Source of the DNA: Lachnospiraceae bacterium
GTDB lineage: Bacteria; Bacillota; Clostridia; Lachnospirales; Lachnospiraceae
Assembly (NCBI GenBank): GCA_009774245.1
Contig: VSNM01000034.1
Span: 1 to 58,431 of the forward strand
Length of the DNA stretch: 58,431 nucleotides
Direction of reading: 5' to 3'
The notes under the pieces are model-generated. The model was not told the origin of the DNA and searched no databases. It worked only from the letters and a program-made list of their open reading frames with translations. Every line of letters starts with the position of its first letter. Position 1 is the stretch's first letter. Shown piece after piece: positions 32,658 through 40,854 of this stretch. Made by a program: the position numbers and the translations under genes.

Positions 32658-33107
32658 ATGAAAAAAGTAAAGAAAGGTATTTTGGTACTTTTCGCAGTTG
32701 TTATAGTATTTTTGTTATATCGATGGATATTTTCATCAGATAATGAACGGGATTTCGTATTGGAGGAGGAATATGGTTCCTTTTCACCGTATGATGTGGA
32801 AAGCTATGACGGCAAGTATGTCGCGAAGCAGAAAGTGGAAAGGCTGGGCGATGTCCGTTATATTCGGGTATACGTATATGAGAAGGAAACCGGCGAGCTG
32901 GCAGGGGACTTCTGGGTGGAGAGGGCATGGGATTTCTGGGGAATCTGCTGGGAGAATGACAGCTACAATATCTGGACACAGTCGGCGGATGTAGGGATTT
33001 ATTGCTATCGTTATGAGGACGGGGAATGGCGCAGGGATAGCATCAATATGGAGCGTCCGGAATATATTGTGTCGCGATGGGAGGCAAAAGAGGCGGCCAA
33101 AGAATGA
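32658..33107 (+). CDS. Small anchored extracytoplasmic protein of unknown function
   Basis: A 149-residue protein with one N-terminal membrane helix (GILVLFAVVIVFLLYRWIF, about 8-26) and an outside domain rich in aromatic residues (VERAWDFWGICWENDSYNIW). The domain looks like a small beta-sandwich; I recognise no family. ATG 32658 has AAGGATGG upstream; ATG 32649 is an alternative. It is a single gene between a repeat element and its own terminator. Confidence 0.65.
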   Translation: MKKVKKGILVLFAVVIVFLLYRWIFSSDNERDFVLEEEYGSFSPYDVESYDGKYVAKQKVERLGDVRYIRVYVYEKETGELAGDFWVERAWDFWGICWENDSYNIWTQSADVGIYCYRYEDGEWRRDSINMERPEYIVSRWEAKEAAKE

Positions 33108-33109
33108 GA

Positions 33110-33170
33110 AAAACCTAAAGTTTTCTGGAACTGCAAAAGAGCAGGGGCAGGAAACTTTAGGGTTTGTTTA
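33110..33170 (+). terminator. Intrinsic terminator after the small anchored protein
   Basis: AAACCTAAAGTTT pairs with AAACTTTAGGGTTT across a 31-nt loop, ending GTTT. The T run is short. Confidence 0.55.
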
Positions 33171-33178
33171 GGAACACA

Positions 33179-33580
33179 TCAGTGTTGGCAGATTATTTTA
33201 CAGTTCTTTTTAAAACAGGCCACAGCGTAGGCGTATATGGTTTTCATTCCCTCCTGTTTTAGATAATCTATATATTTATTCTCGGAAATCTGCTCCAGAG
33301 CTTCGGCGCAGGCAGCGTCAAAGGCACCATTTTCAGCGTATTTTAACTCTATGGAGCAGCCTGTATAAGAGGCGTTGGATCCGATTTCAAAAAATGTCTT
33401 GAGCATGTCAAGGTTCAACGATTTTCCAAAGCGGCGCGGTCTTGTGAACAGATTCACAGCACCCCATGAATGAGCCAGCTCCCGGATCAGTTCTGTTTTG
33501 TCAATGTAATAGTAGTTTTCATCTTGTATGATTTTAAATCTGTCAAATCCTATTGGAATTTTTTTCTTATTACAATTCAT
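33179..33580 (-). pseudogene. Internally deleted AAA-ATPase-like/PD-(D/E)XK protein
   Basis: The 133-residue frame joins the two ends of a PF09820-type protein. Residues 1-66 are the typical N-terminus (YYYIDKTELIRELAHSWG, FTRPRRFGKSLNLDML). From about residue 76 the text is the end of the C-terminal nuclease domain (IELKYAENGAFDAACAEALE, QISENKYIDYLKQEGMKTIY). About 400 residues between them, with the ATPase core, are missing, but the frame is preserved. The retained E-x-K of the nuclease motif is present. Function is unlikely, although a short product could be made. It lies directly downstream of egsA on the same strand. Confidence 0.75.
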
Positions 33581-33596
33581 AGAGTCCCCCTGGGTA

Positions 33597-34664
33597 TCAC
33601 AGATGAAATACCGCTTTCAGTGCGTCGTCCTCCGTGAGCAGTTTCTTTGCGAGCGTGCGGTACTGATCCTCGTGAAGATACGTGTGGCGGAACGGTTTGA
33701 CGGATGGGGCGAGGTCGATCGCTTTCATGTAGTCCTCCACGTTGAGATTGAGGGTGGCGACGTAATCCCAGAATCCGGTCTCTGTAAATACTGTATTCAC
33801 GCGCTGATAGCGGTGATCGTGGACGCGGCTCATGAGATAGGTCGCGATGCCGACCTGAATACCGTGGAGCTGCGGGGCTTCCAGCATTTTGTCCAATGCG
33901 TGGGAGATCAGATGTTCACTTCCGCTCGTGGGCGCGCTGCTGCCGGCGATCTCGTTTGCGATGCCGCTCATGGCGAGGGAGTCGAGCAGTTCCTTTAGAA
34001 ACAGGTCATCGTGAATACTCTGAAAAGGTGTTCGCACGAAACTATTGACAGCTTTCTTGGCAATCATGAGGGCAAAGTCGTTGACCTGCGCAGCGCCGTG
34101 CGCCTCCTCGAACTTCCAGTCGTAGAGCGCGGTGATCTTGGACACCATATCCCCGATGCCGGAATAGAGAAACTTTTCCGGTGCGCTCTTGATGACGGTG
34201 GTATCTGCAATAATGCCATATGCAAGGCGTGCGGGAACGGAATTTCTACGCCCGTTCACGATCAGGGACGCGCTGGCGCTGGAAAAGCCGTCGCTTGACG
34301 ATGAGGTCGGGACGCTGATAAAGGGCAGCTTGCGCAGGAATCCGATATACTTGGCCGCGTCGATGACCTTGCCTCCGCCAAGACCGATCACGGCCTGCGT
34401 GGAGTTGGGCAGTCCAAATGCCAGGTCTATGATATCGTCAATATTGACGGTATCCAGCTCACAGTATGTCAGCACCTCGATACCGGCTTCCCGCAGGGCG
34501 TCCAGTACCTTGTATCCAAACATATCGATCAGGCCGTTTCCAAAGTAGATGACGACTTTCTTGAAATCACAGTCCTTGAGATAAATTCCAATATTTTCCA
34601 GTGCATTGGGTTCCACCTTCAATATGGTGGGAATTGCAATGTGGTTTGCGCTAAATTTGTTCAT
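33597..34664 (-). CDS. egsA: sn-glycerol-1-phosphate dehydrogenase (EgsA/AraM family)
   Basis: The 355-residue enzyme of the iron-alcohol-dehydrogenase fold reduces dihydroxyacetone phosphate to sn-glycerol-1-phosphate with NAD(P)H. Seen are the dinucleotide segment VIGLGGGKVIDAAKY (about 92-106), FISVPTSSSSDGFSSASASL (substrate and nucleotide contacts), and metal ligands D (GDMVSKITALYDW) and H (SGSEHLISHALD; LHGIQVGIATYLM). It is related to archaeal G1P dehydrogenase and to AraM/EgsA of Gram-positives, where it serves archaeal-like lipid or sugar pathways. The divergent regulator at 34907 shares the 242-nt upstream region. Confidence 0.85.
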   Translation of the reverse strand: MNKFSANHIAIPTILKVEPNALENIGIYLKDCDFKKVVIYFGNGLIDMFGYKVLDALREAGIEVLTYCELDTVNIDDIIDLAFGLPNSTQAVIGLGGGKVIDAAKYIGFLRKLPFISVPTSSSSDGFSSASASLIVNGRRNSVPARLAYGIIADTTVIKSAPEKFLYSGIGDMVSKITALYDWKFEEAHGAAQVNDFALMIAKKAVNSFVRTPFQSIHDDLFLKELLDSLAMSGIANEIAGSSAPTSGSEHLISHALDKMLEAPQLHGIQVGIATYLMSRVHDHRYQRVNTVFTETGFWDYVATLNLNVEDYMKAIDLAPSVKPFRHTYLHEDQYRTLAKKLLTEDDALKAVFHL

Positions 34665-34906
34665 GATATCTTATTTTTCCTTTCCTTTTATAAAAATGAT
34701 CTATGAATATAACCTTATTATATATCCGAAACGACGGGGTGACAATGAGAATTATTAAAAACATAGACATAGGCATATTTTTGGAATATAATGAATATAG
34801 GAACTGGTTATAGTCGTCAAATTTCTTATGGGTTCTTTCTGATGACTGGATTTTTGTAAAGATGAGATGACTAAAACGATTGGGTGATGTAAAGGGTGGT
34901 GTATAC

Positions 34907-35473
34907 ATGAAAGATATAGCATTAATCACAACCGAGCGTCAGCTTTTGTTATATGATATTTTCATAGGAAGTGAACAGGTGGAATATGAAGATATCACAT
35001 CAAGGCTTCCGATTGGCAGAAAAATGGTGCAGCGAGATATTAAGGCATTGACGGATGCCGGTTTGATACGAATCAAGTATTCTAAAAAAGAAAAAGCATA
35101 CATACATGATTCAGCAAGCCCGCCTTTGTTTAATGAAAATGCGAAAGGAAAATACCGTTTACATTTGATAAAACTGCGTCGGATTGCAACGCTGATGAAT
35201 GAGCTTTATATGGATAAAGACTCTTATTATGAGGCGGAAGGGGACGCATATTATTCCTGCAAAACCTGTTATTATGAACTGTTTCCCGAAGCAAATGAGC
35301 GGATGAGGCAGAGAGATTTTAAACATTTAAATAACATTGGCTATACTGTAACCTATGACAATAACGATCGGCGCTACAAAATGTGGGACGGATATTATTT
35401 AAGGGAAGATTTTGGCGTATTTCTGAAGGACGGGAAATTAATGCGCCATTCGGAAGGGCGTTTTGATTTATAA
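34907..35473 (+). CDS. Winged-helix transcriptional regulator (DeoR/WYL-like)
   Basis: The 188-residue protein has an N-terminal winged helix (EYEDITSRLPIGRKMVQRDI, KALTDAGLIRIKYSKKEKAY, about 25-65), followed by a helical segment and a Cys-containing portion (YYSCKTCYYELFPEANER). It lacks the classical DeoR sugar domain. ATG 34907 has AAAGGGTGG upstream. It stands divergent from egsA and leads the AT-rich accessory cluster to 41 kb, so it may control either. Confidence 0.7.
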   Translation: MKDIALITTERQLLLYDIFIGSEQVEYEDITSRLPIGRKMVQRDIKALTDAGLIRIKYSKKEKAYIHDSASPPLFNENAKGKYRLHLIKLRRIATLMNELYMDKDSYYEAEGDAYYSCKTCYYELFPEANERMRQRDFKHLNNIGYTVTYDNNDRRYKMWDGYYLREDFGVFLKDGKLMRHSEGRFDL

Positions 35474-35666
35474 TATATTGGGCGACATCTTCTTGTCCTT
35501 TTGGGAAAAGCTGCCGTGCTATGATACTTACAGCAGCAAAGGAGTTGTATCTGTTCATTTTGCTTCTATTGAAGAACAGGAAATTTTAAAATATATCGAA
35601 AACGCGCTGAGTCTTATCAATAAGTTGACGAAAATGGGAGAGATGTATGAATCAGAGGAAGAATAG
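35463..35666 (+). CDS. Possible short ORF between regulator and beta-CASP gene
   Basis: An open frame of 67 codons overlaps the end of the regulator by 11 nt and the start of the next gene by 20 nt. The start would be TTG. Its C-terminal part (ASIEEQEILKYIENALSLIN) looks protein-like and helical, but no family is recognised. It could be the lost C-terminal part of the regulator after a frameshift. Confidence 0.35.
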   Translation: MIYNILGDIFLSFWEKLPCYDTYSSKGVVSVHFASIEEQEILKYIENALSLINKLTKMGEMYESEEE

Positions 35667-36954
35667 GCTCACGATTTACCGTGGGAGCCATCAGATTGGC
35701 GGATGCGCAACGGAAATCCGAACAGAAAACGATCGTATTATCATAGATTTTGGAGCAAATCTTCCGGACAGCGAAGCGGAAGGAACTGTAGATGATGCGG
35801 CACTTATACAGACTGTTTTTAACGGTGAGCCTTGCGATGGAGTGCTGTTTACACATTATCACGGAGATCATATTGGGCTGTATCAAAAAATCCCGCAGGA
35901 TATTCCACTTTATATCGGATCTACGGCTAAGAAACTTTTGGAAATCCTTACAGAAAAGCTTGATTCCATCCCAAAAGCAGCAGAGAAAGGATTGCCGCGT
36001 GTCGAAAGTATAAAATGTTACTTCCCCGGACAAAAGCTGAATGCATTTGGCGATATTCATGTAACGCCGTTTATCGTTGATCATTCCGCATTGGATGCCT
36101 ATATGTTTTTGATTGAATCAGGCGGAAAGAAAATCCTGTTTACGGGAGATTTCCGCGAACATGGCATTATCGGAGAAAATAATACGCTTGAAAAAATGGT
36201 TCGGACATACATAGGCGAAATTGATATCCTGATCACAGAGGGAACCATGCTTTCACGAATTGACGAAACAGGGCGAAATCCAATCCGCACGGAATCGGAT
36301 TTGGGAAAGCGGGCGCAGGAGTTGTTTCAGGCAAATAAGGAATCTGTGATTTTAGTATCCTCTACCAATCTGGACAGTATTATGGAGTTTTACCATGCGC
36401 TTCCGTGGGGAATGGACTTTGTCTGTGACGCATATCAGGCAAAGCTGATGCTGGCGGCGATGGCAGACAAGGGGAAATATTATAACAAATACAAACCGGA
36501 GATGATTCACGGGAAGCCGAGGAGACTGTATATTATTGACTATGACATGGAAGGGCTTGGGGCAAAAGAGAACTGTTACAAGGCGGATTTTCCTATTTTG
36601 CAAAGAAAAGGGTTTACGATGCTTGCAAGGGAAAACAAGCCGGTTTTTAAAGCAATCATGGAAAAATACATGATAGATCCGCTTGTGATTTATTCCAAAT
36701 GGACAGGATATCTGGAAGGAAAACATGCCGATCCGAAGATAAAAGAATTTATCGGAAACCATCGAATGGAAAGGCTGCACACCAGCGGACATGCTTATGT
36801 AGAAACGATTGAAAAACTGATACGTCTGACAAACCCGAAGGTAATCATTCCAATGCATACGGAATGTGCGGATGCTTTTGGGAAAACGCCAGCATTTGCA
36901 GCGTATCGGGATAGGGTGAGAGTGTTACGGGATGGGGAGGCGTATTGTTTTTAA
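35647..36954 (+). CDS. RNase J-like beta-CASP metallohydrolase
   Basis: The 435-residue MBL-fold protein has the zinc motif HYHGDH (H70, H72, D74, H75), LFTGDFREHG (Asp near 171), and beta-CASP features SVILVSSTNLDSIMEFYHAL, TSGHAYVETIEKLIRL and PKVIIPMHTE (last His ligand). This is the RNase J/CPSF-like branch, which acts on RNA or DNA. It is shorter than RNase J (about 555 residues) and lacks its C-terminal domain. It sits in an accessory, AT-rich neighbourhood, so a specialised nuclease is more likely than housekeeping RNase J. Confidence 0.8.
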   Translation: MNQRKNRLTIYRGSHQIGGCATEIRTENDRIIIDFGANLPDSEAEGTVDDAALIQTVFNGEPCDGVLFTHYHGDHIGLYQKIPQDIPLYIGSTAKKLLEILTEKLDSIPKAAEKGLPRVESIKCYFPGQKLNAFGDIHVTPFIVDHSALDAYMFLIESGGKKILFTGDFREHGIIGENNTLEKMVRTYIGEIDILITEGTMLSRIDETGRNPIRTESDLGKRAQELFQANKESVILVSSTNLDSIMEFYHALPWGMDFVCDAYQAKLMLAAMADKGKYYNKYKPEMIHGKPRRLYIIDYDMEGLGAKENCYKADFPILQRKGFTMLARENKPVFKAIMEKYMIDPLVIYSKWTGYLEGKHADPKIKEFIGNHRMERLHTSGHAYVETIEKLIRLTNPKVIIPMHTECADAFGKTPAFAAYRDRVRVLRDGEAYCF

Positions 36955-37031
36955 ATCAGTCAAGCGGAACTGTTTTATTCGATGGAAGATTGCGACAGCC
37001 TGTATTTTGAGAGGCAGAGAAAGGGATTTAT

Positions 37032-37964
37032 ATGGAAATATACGAAAGATTAGCTGAAAACATCATTAGAGATTATTTTACTCCGAACATTAAGGCAGAG
37101 GTACTATTGGATACGATATTGACTCCTGTTATCGGTGATATCCTGACAGTTGTTGGACAGAAAAATAAAAATTTGGGAATTAATGGAGAGATGAAGCTGC
37201 TTGCAAAGGAGTTTCCGATGTTAAAGGTGCCTAAAGAAGATGAAATTAATTACCGTAATTGCAATGCGGATTATCTGATGTGCGACGCAGAATCCGTATA
37301 TTTTGTAGAATTGAAAACAACACAGGAAAGCCTTGACTGTGACCAGATGATAAATTACCGAAAATATCTTGAAAACTGTAAGGATGAAGATCAGAAATTT
37401 TTCGATGTTTCCGGCGCAGAGTTCATTAAATTATTAAACCATGTAAGTCAGACGGGCTATTCGAGCGATAATAAAAACAAACCATGGAATGAAGAAGAAT
37501 CCCCCGAACAAGACGATTTAAAACGGGTATTTGAGGCAGTTATTCAGTATCCAAAGTATACGGAGAATAAAGGTTATGGGAAAACTAAAAAGATTCCATT
37601 AATGGAGAATTGGGCGAATGAGGAAGATCATCATGTTGATGATGCAATTGCTTATTTAAGGAAAAACAAGGCAGTTTCATCAAAAAAGTATCTTTTTACA
37701 GCCGGACAAATGCTTGATCATATGAAATATGGCGAATGGTGGAATTGCAATAAGATAAAACTGCTTTATCTTGTGCCTGAAACACCTTCGGATAAGGAAA
37801 TAAAAGAAATATTAGAATACTATCAAAAAGGTTTTGTTATCATTGTGACCTTTCGGGAAATGATGGAACAGGCGTATTTGATCGGTAAGGAGTCGGAGAA
37901 ACAGAAGTTAAAAAAATATTGGAACTGGGTTATGGAAATATTGATACAATGCGGTCTGTATTGA
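37032..37964 (+). CDS. Putative PD-(D/E)XK-fold protein
   Basis: The 310-residue protein has NADYLMCDAESVYFVELKTT at about 78-97, giving the D80-x12-E93-x-K95 pattern of the PD-(D/E)XK nuclease core. The remainder is charged and helical (EDHHVDDAIAYLRKNKAVSS), with IKLLYLVPETPSDKEI and GFVIIVTFREMMEQ near the end. No named family is recognised. ATG 37032 has AGAAAGGGA upstream. It is in line with the neighbouring beta-CASP and phosphatase genes and could be a nucleic-acid enzyme. Confidence 0.6.
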   Translation: MEIYERLAENIIRDYFTPNIKAEVLLDTILTPVIGDILTVVGQKNKNLGINGEMKLLAKEFPMLKVPKEDEINYRNCNADYLMCDAESVYFVELKTTQESLDCDQMINYRKYLENCKDEDQKFFDVSGAEFIKLLNHVSQTGYSSDNKNKPWNEEESPEQDDLKRVFEAVIQYPKYTENKGYGKTKKIPLMENWANEEDHHVDDAIAYLRKNKAVSSKKYLFTAGQMLDHMKYGEWWNCNKIKLLYLVPETPSDKEIKEILEYYQKGFVIIVTFREMMEQAYLIGKESEKQKLKKYWNWVMEILIQCGLY

Positions 37965-38004
37965 TTTTAGACTGTAATCAGTGTACAAAAAGGATGTGAA
38001 CAGA

Positions 38005-38805
38005 TTGGGTGTTTACATAATGAGCGACATCCATGGTTGCTATGATGATTTACGTTCCATGCTTGAAAAAATCAATTTTTCCGACACAGACCAGCTCATC
38101 ATGGCAGGGGATTATATAGACAGGGGAAAGCAAAGCTACGAAATATTGAAGTGGATGGAACAATGCCCATCAAATGTCCTGCTTTTGCGCGGAAACCATG
38201 AAGAGGAATTTGCGGCTTACGTGGATTTGATGCGCCTGCTTGATCGCAGGGAGGAATTGAAAACTGATTTTGATTCCAATGAGGACACGGCAGCGCTATA
38301 TGATTCTGTAAAATATTTTGTCCGGCGTGGGGTGTTGTCAGCTTTATACTTTGATGTGTATGGAACGATTCGTTTTCTGTTGGAGCAGAATCAGACTACA
38401 ATGCATGATTTATGCAGGTGGTCGGCAATCATCCGTCAGATGCCTTATTATCATAAACTGATGTTAGAAAACAGGACATATATTATTGTCCATGCGGGAT
38501 ATTCTGAAAAATTGGAAAGTATCAGTGCACGTTTTGACAGTCTGGAACAATTCTATCTCTATGCAAGAGAGGAAAGCGTTCAGTCAGGCGGAGTAATGCA
38601 TGGAACGATAATAGCAGGACATACGCCTACTATCGTCAAAGAATGTTTTGCATATAATGATGGGAATGTATTCCGATTTTATGATGAGCAAAAAGATTGT
38701 ATTTTCTACAATATTGACTGCGGCTGCGCATTCCGAAACAGGCAGTCAAATGCAAAGCTTGCCTGTATCCGTTTAGAGGATGAAAAAATATTTTATATTA
38801 TATAG
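38005..38805 (+). CDS. PPP-type metallophosphoesterase (diadenosine tetraphosphatase/protein phosphatase-like)
   Basis: The 266-residue protein has the PPP signature: MSDIHGCYDDL at the start (D8, H10), GDYIDRGKQSYEI (GDxxDRG), LLRGNHEEEF (GNHE), VHAGYS and GHTPT. It would hydrolyse phosphoesters, such as phosphoprotein or Ap4A. I place the start at TTG 38005, preceded by AAAGGATG; GTG 37981 is the longest in-frame start. It ends at an AT-rich terminator. Confidence 0.85.
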   Translation: MGVYIMSDIHGCYDDLRSMLEKINFSDTDQLIMAGDYIDRGKQSYEILKWMEQCPSNVLLLRGNHEEEFAAYVDLMRLLDRREELKTDFDSNEDTAALYDSVKYFVRRGVLSALYFDVYGTIRFLLEQNQTTMHDLCRWSAIIRQMPYYHKLMLENRTYIIVHAGYSEKLESISARFDSLEQFYLYAREESVQSGGVMHGTIIAGHTPTIVKECFAYNDGNVFRFYDEQKDCIFYNIDCGCAFRNRQSNAKLACIRLEDEKIFYII

Positions 38806-38828
38806 AAGATATTTATATATTAAAAAGA

Positions 38829-38868
38829 TAAAAGGACTGTTGGGGGCTGCTTCCAAAGTCTTTTTTAC
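38829..38868 (+). terminator. Terminator after the phosphatase gene
   Basis: AAAGGACT / AAGTCTTTTTT with inner TGG / CCA pairs around a GC-rich loop, ending in six T. Confidence 0.6.
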
Positions 38869-39030
38869 GTCTGAGAGAAAAATAAATTTGAAAAGTGGGT
38901 GACTCTTATATGTCCTTTACGCTGAAGCTTATCTGCTATACTTAGTTTATAAAATTGAACCTTGACAATTCAATACAAGAAAAGTTTTCAGAATAGAAAG
39001 TTGTATTTCAATTAAAAACGGAGGATTTTC

Positions 39031-39729
39031 ATGAAAAAGAAAACAGCTAAAAATCGATATGGCGTACAGGTTGGCGATATTTTTAACATGAGGTCTTATC
39101 ATGAGGATGGAGGCGGTTATTTCTTTTATCAGGTCATCGCCCTGCGTGGGGAAACACAGGTGGCGGTAAGGGAAATTGGAAGTCAAGTCATTGCGTTTGA
39201 CGGTGTTTATGAAGGGGTTGTCCCAGTTCCAAATGCATGGATATCAGATGATGTTCTTGTCAGGAAAATACATGTGACCGGAAACGTACCCAGCACGGAG
39301 CAAAAGACGTTTGAAGACAATACATGCAGTATCAGTATTAAGATATTTAACAATTGGTTAGGCTATGCTGATTTAGACAAAATGGAGGAAGGTCATTCCA
39401 GGGAAATGTATCTTGCATGGTATAATCGTCCCTGTTTTTCTTATCTGTTTAAGAAATATAACCCTGAACTTGCAAAACAACTTGACCTGAAAAATGGTTC
39501 AGGTGTTTTTGCCATAGATAGGCCGTTTGACTCATCTGGCAGTGACTGCCGTGCCGTCATTCGCTATCCTGATGGCAGACAGCAGGAAACGATATTAAAT
39601 GTTCTTCTGCACTATGCGGAAGAAAAACGAGAATATGAACGGTTAAATTCACCTGAATTTGCACAGATAAGAGAGAAAAGATTAGATGAATGGATGGAAT
39701 CACAGAAAGGGGTGTCCGCTAATGAATAA
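39031..39729 (+). CDS. Unknown protein at the head of the MotA/FliG-like cassette
   Basis: The 232-residue soluble protein starts with VQVGDIFNMRSYHEDGGGYF and FYQVIALRGETQVAVREIG. This pattern (GDIF…FYQV…V-x-VREI) resembles an N-terminal domain seen in phage and plasmid hypothetical proteins. The C-terminal part is charged and helical (ILNVLLHYAEEKREYERLNS). ATG 39031 has CGGAGGA upstream. Its last 8 nt overlap the next gene, so the two proteins are made together. No function is known to me. Confidence 0.7.
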   Translation: MKKKTAKNRYGVQVGDIFNMRSYHEDGGGYFFYQVIALRGETQVAVREIGSQVIAFDGVYEGVVPVPNAWISDDVLVRKIHVTGNVPSTEQKTFEDNTCSISIKIFNNWLGYADLDKMEEGHSREMYLAWYNRPCFSYLFKKYNPELAKQLDLKNGSGVFAIDRPFDSSGSDCRAVIRYPDGRQQETILNVLLHYAEEKREYERLNSPEFAQIREKRLDEWMESQKGVSANE

Positions 39730-40522
39730 CTTAAAAAATTTAACGCTGTTATACGAAGTAAGAAAAGATGTATTTGAAAAAATAAGAGATGCGGAATATG
39801 GAGAGCGTCTGTTCTCCATGATGCATCATATGGATCTGCTGTTGCGAATCACAAGAAAAGAAGGACTGCTGGCTTTGGAAGATGCGGCGAAAGAAATTCC
39901 GGCAGAAATCGGATTTTATCAGGATATACAGTCTGCGGTTTCTTATGTCTGCGGCGGTTTGGGAGGAGAGGACATCATAGAAATCCTTACGGCGCGTTAC
40001 TGGATAAAAAATTTGCAAGGAGAAGATGCATTGTTGTATTTCATGATGACTTTATCCATGATAAGAATTCAGGGCGGCGTGTCGCCTTATCTGCTAGAAT
40101 GCCTGCTCATGGCATGTCTTCCTGATGATGCCGCTGAAAAGTATAAAGAGTATAAAGAGCAGCATCCATCAGCGAAACCGGAGAAAACACCTGTGGAAGC
40201 CCTGCTGAGCCATGAACCTGATATTGGAACAGGGGGGATATTAGTCATAAAGAGACTATTGGAAGAGAAAATTGAACTTGCTGATGTTCAGACATTAAAA
40301 GGCATGATTCATAATGCCGAGGATACTGATTTGGAAATTTCTCTGAAAGGGCTGTCTGTTCATACCATCAGGAAACTTTTTTCTGCTATGCCGGTTTATA
40401 AAGCAAACGAATATGCAAGTAATTGTGAATATATGGGGCCTGTCCGGCAGATTGATATTATGGCGTCTATGTCCGAACTGATTGCCGTATTAGAAAAGCT
40501 TGCTGAAAATAAGGAAAGGTAG
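39722..40522 (+). CDS. Soluble protein with MotA-like and FliG C-terminal-like segments
   Basis: The 266-residue protein has no membrane helix. Residues 37-90 (MDLLLRITRKEGLLALEDAA; VCGGLGGEDIIEIL) follow the pattern of the MotA cytoplasmic loop, where RKEGLLALE and a later G-x-x-x-E-x-I-x-x-IL are typical. Residues about 185-262 match the end of the rotor protein FliG: DTDLEISLKG, IRKLFSAMPVYKA, and the hallmark CEYMGPVR at 235-242, then a helix to the end. In flagella these two parts contact each other across the stator-rotor interface; here they are joined by a proline-rich linker. Conserved charged residues of the FliG torque helix are mostly not kept. No flagellar genes are in this window. 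The start is ATG 39722, overlapping the previous gene by 8 nt. Confidence 0.65.
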   Translation: MNNLKNLTLLYEVRKDVFEKIRDAEYGERLFSMMHHMDLLLRITRKEGLLALEDAAKEIPAEIGFYQDIQSAVSYVCGGLGGEDIIEILTARYWIKNLQGEDALLYFMMTLSMIRIQGGVSPYLLECLLMACLPDDAAEKYKEYKEQHPSAKPEKTPVEALLSHEPDIGTGGILVIKRLLEEKIELADVQTLKGMIHNAEDTDLEISLKGLSVHTIRKLFSAMPVYKANEYASNCEYMGPVRQIDIMASMSELIAVLEKLAENKER

Positions 40523-40599
40523 GGCGGTAAAGATTGGGCTTGACAGCATAGTGAACTGGTTTGTGCCGCCAACTGAAAGGCGGCGGAATGGAGATTTAT

Positions 40600-40773
40600 A
40601 TGAAGATTTATCAAAGAAATAATACAATGGGAATCCCTGCTTTTACCATTAAAAATAACAAAATATACCAAGGAAACAACACAATGGGGTTGCCTGCTTT
40701 TACTATCAAGAATGACAAGATATACCGAGGAAATAACACAATGGGAATCCCTGCTTTTACTATTAAAGACTGA
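40600..40773 (+). CDS. 57-residue protein of three 20-residue repeats
   Basis: Three tandem copies of IY-x-x-NNTMG-x-PAFTIK make up the entire protein; the DNA period is 60 nt. Each unit would form a beta-hairpin, as in beta-flower-type small repeat proteins. ATG 40600 has a GGAG site 7 nt upstream; ATG 40588 is in frame. A GCCGCC / GGCGGC hairpin precedes it (40566-40586). Strong conservation between repeats, at both protein and DNA level, suggests recent duplication. Function unknown. Confidence 0.6.
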   Translation: MKIYQRNNTMGIPAFTIKNNKIYQGNNTMGLPAFTIKNDKIYRGNNTMGIPAFTIKD

Positions 40774-40854
40774 CAAGTACCACAATTCCTGCATCGCATG
40801 TGGGATGGCAAAAAGTTTGCTAGGCAGCAGAAAAATTAAGAAATGAGGGAAAAT

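Noticed and set aside
40600..40773. 60-nt tandem repeats as a possible CRISPR array
   Set aside because: The units are contiguous without spacers and encode a repeated peptide with a ribosome binding site.
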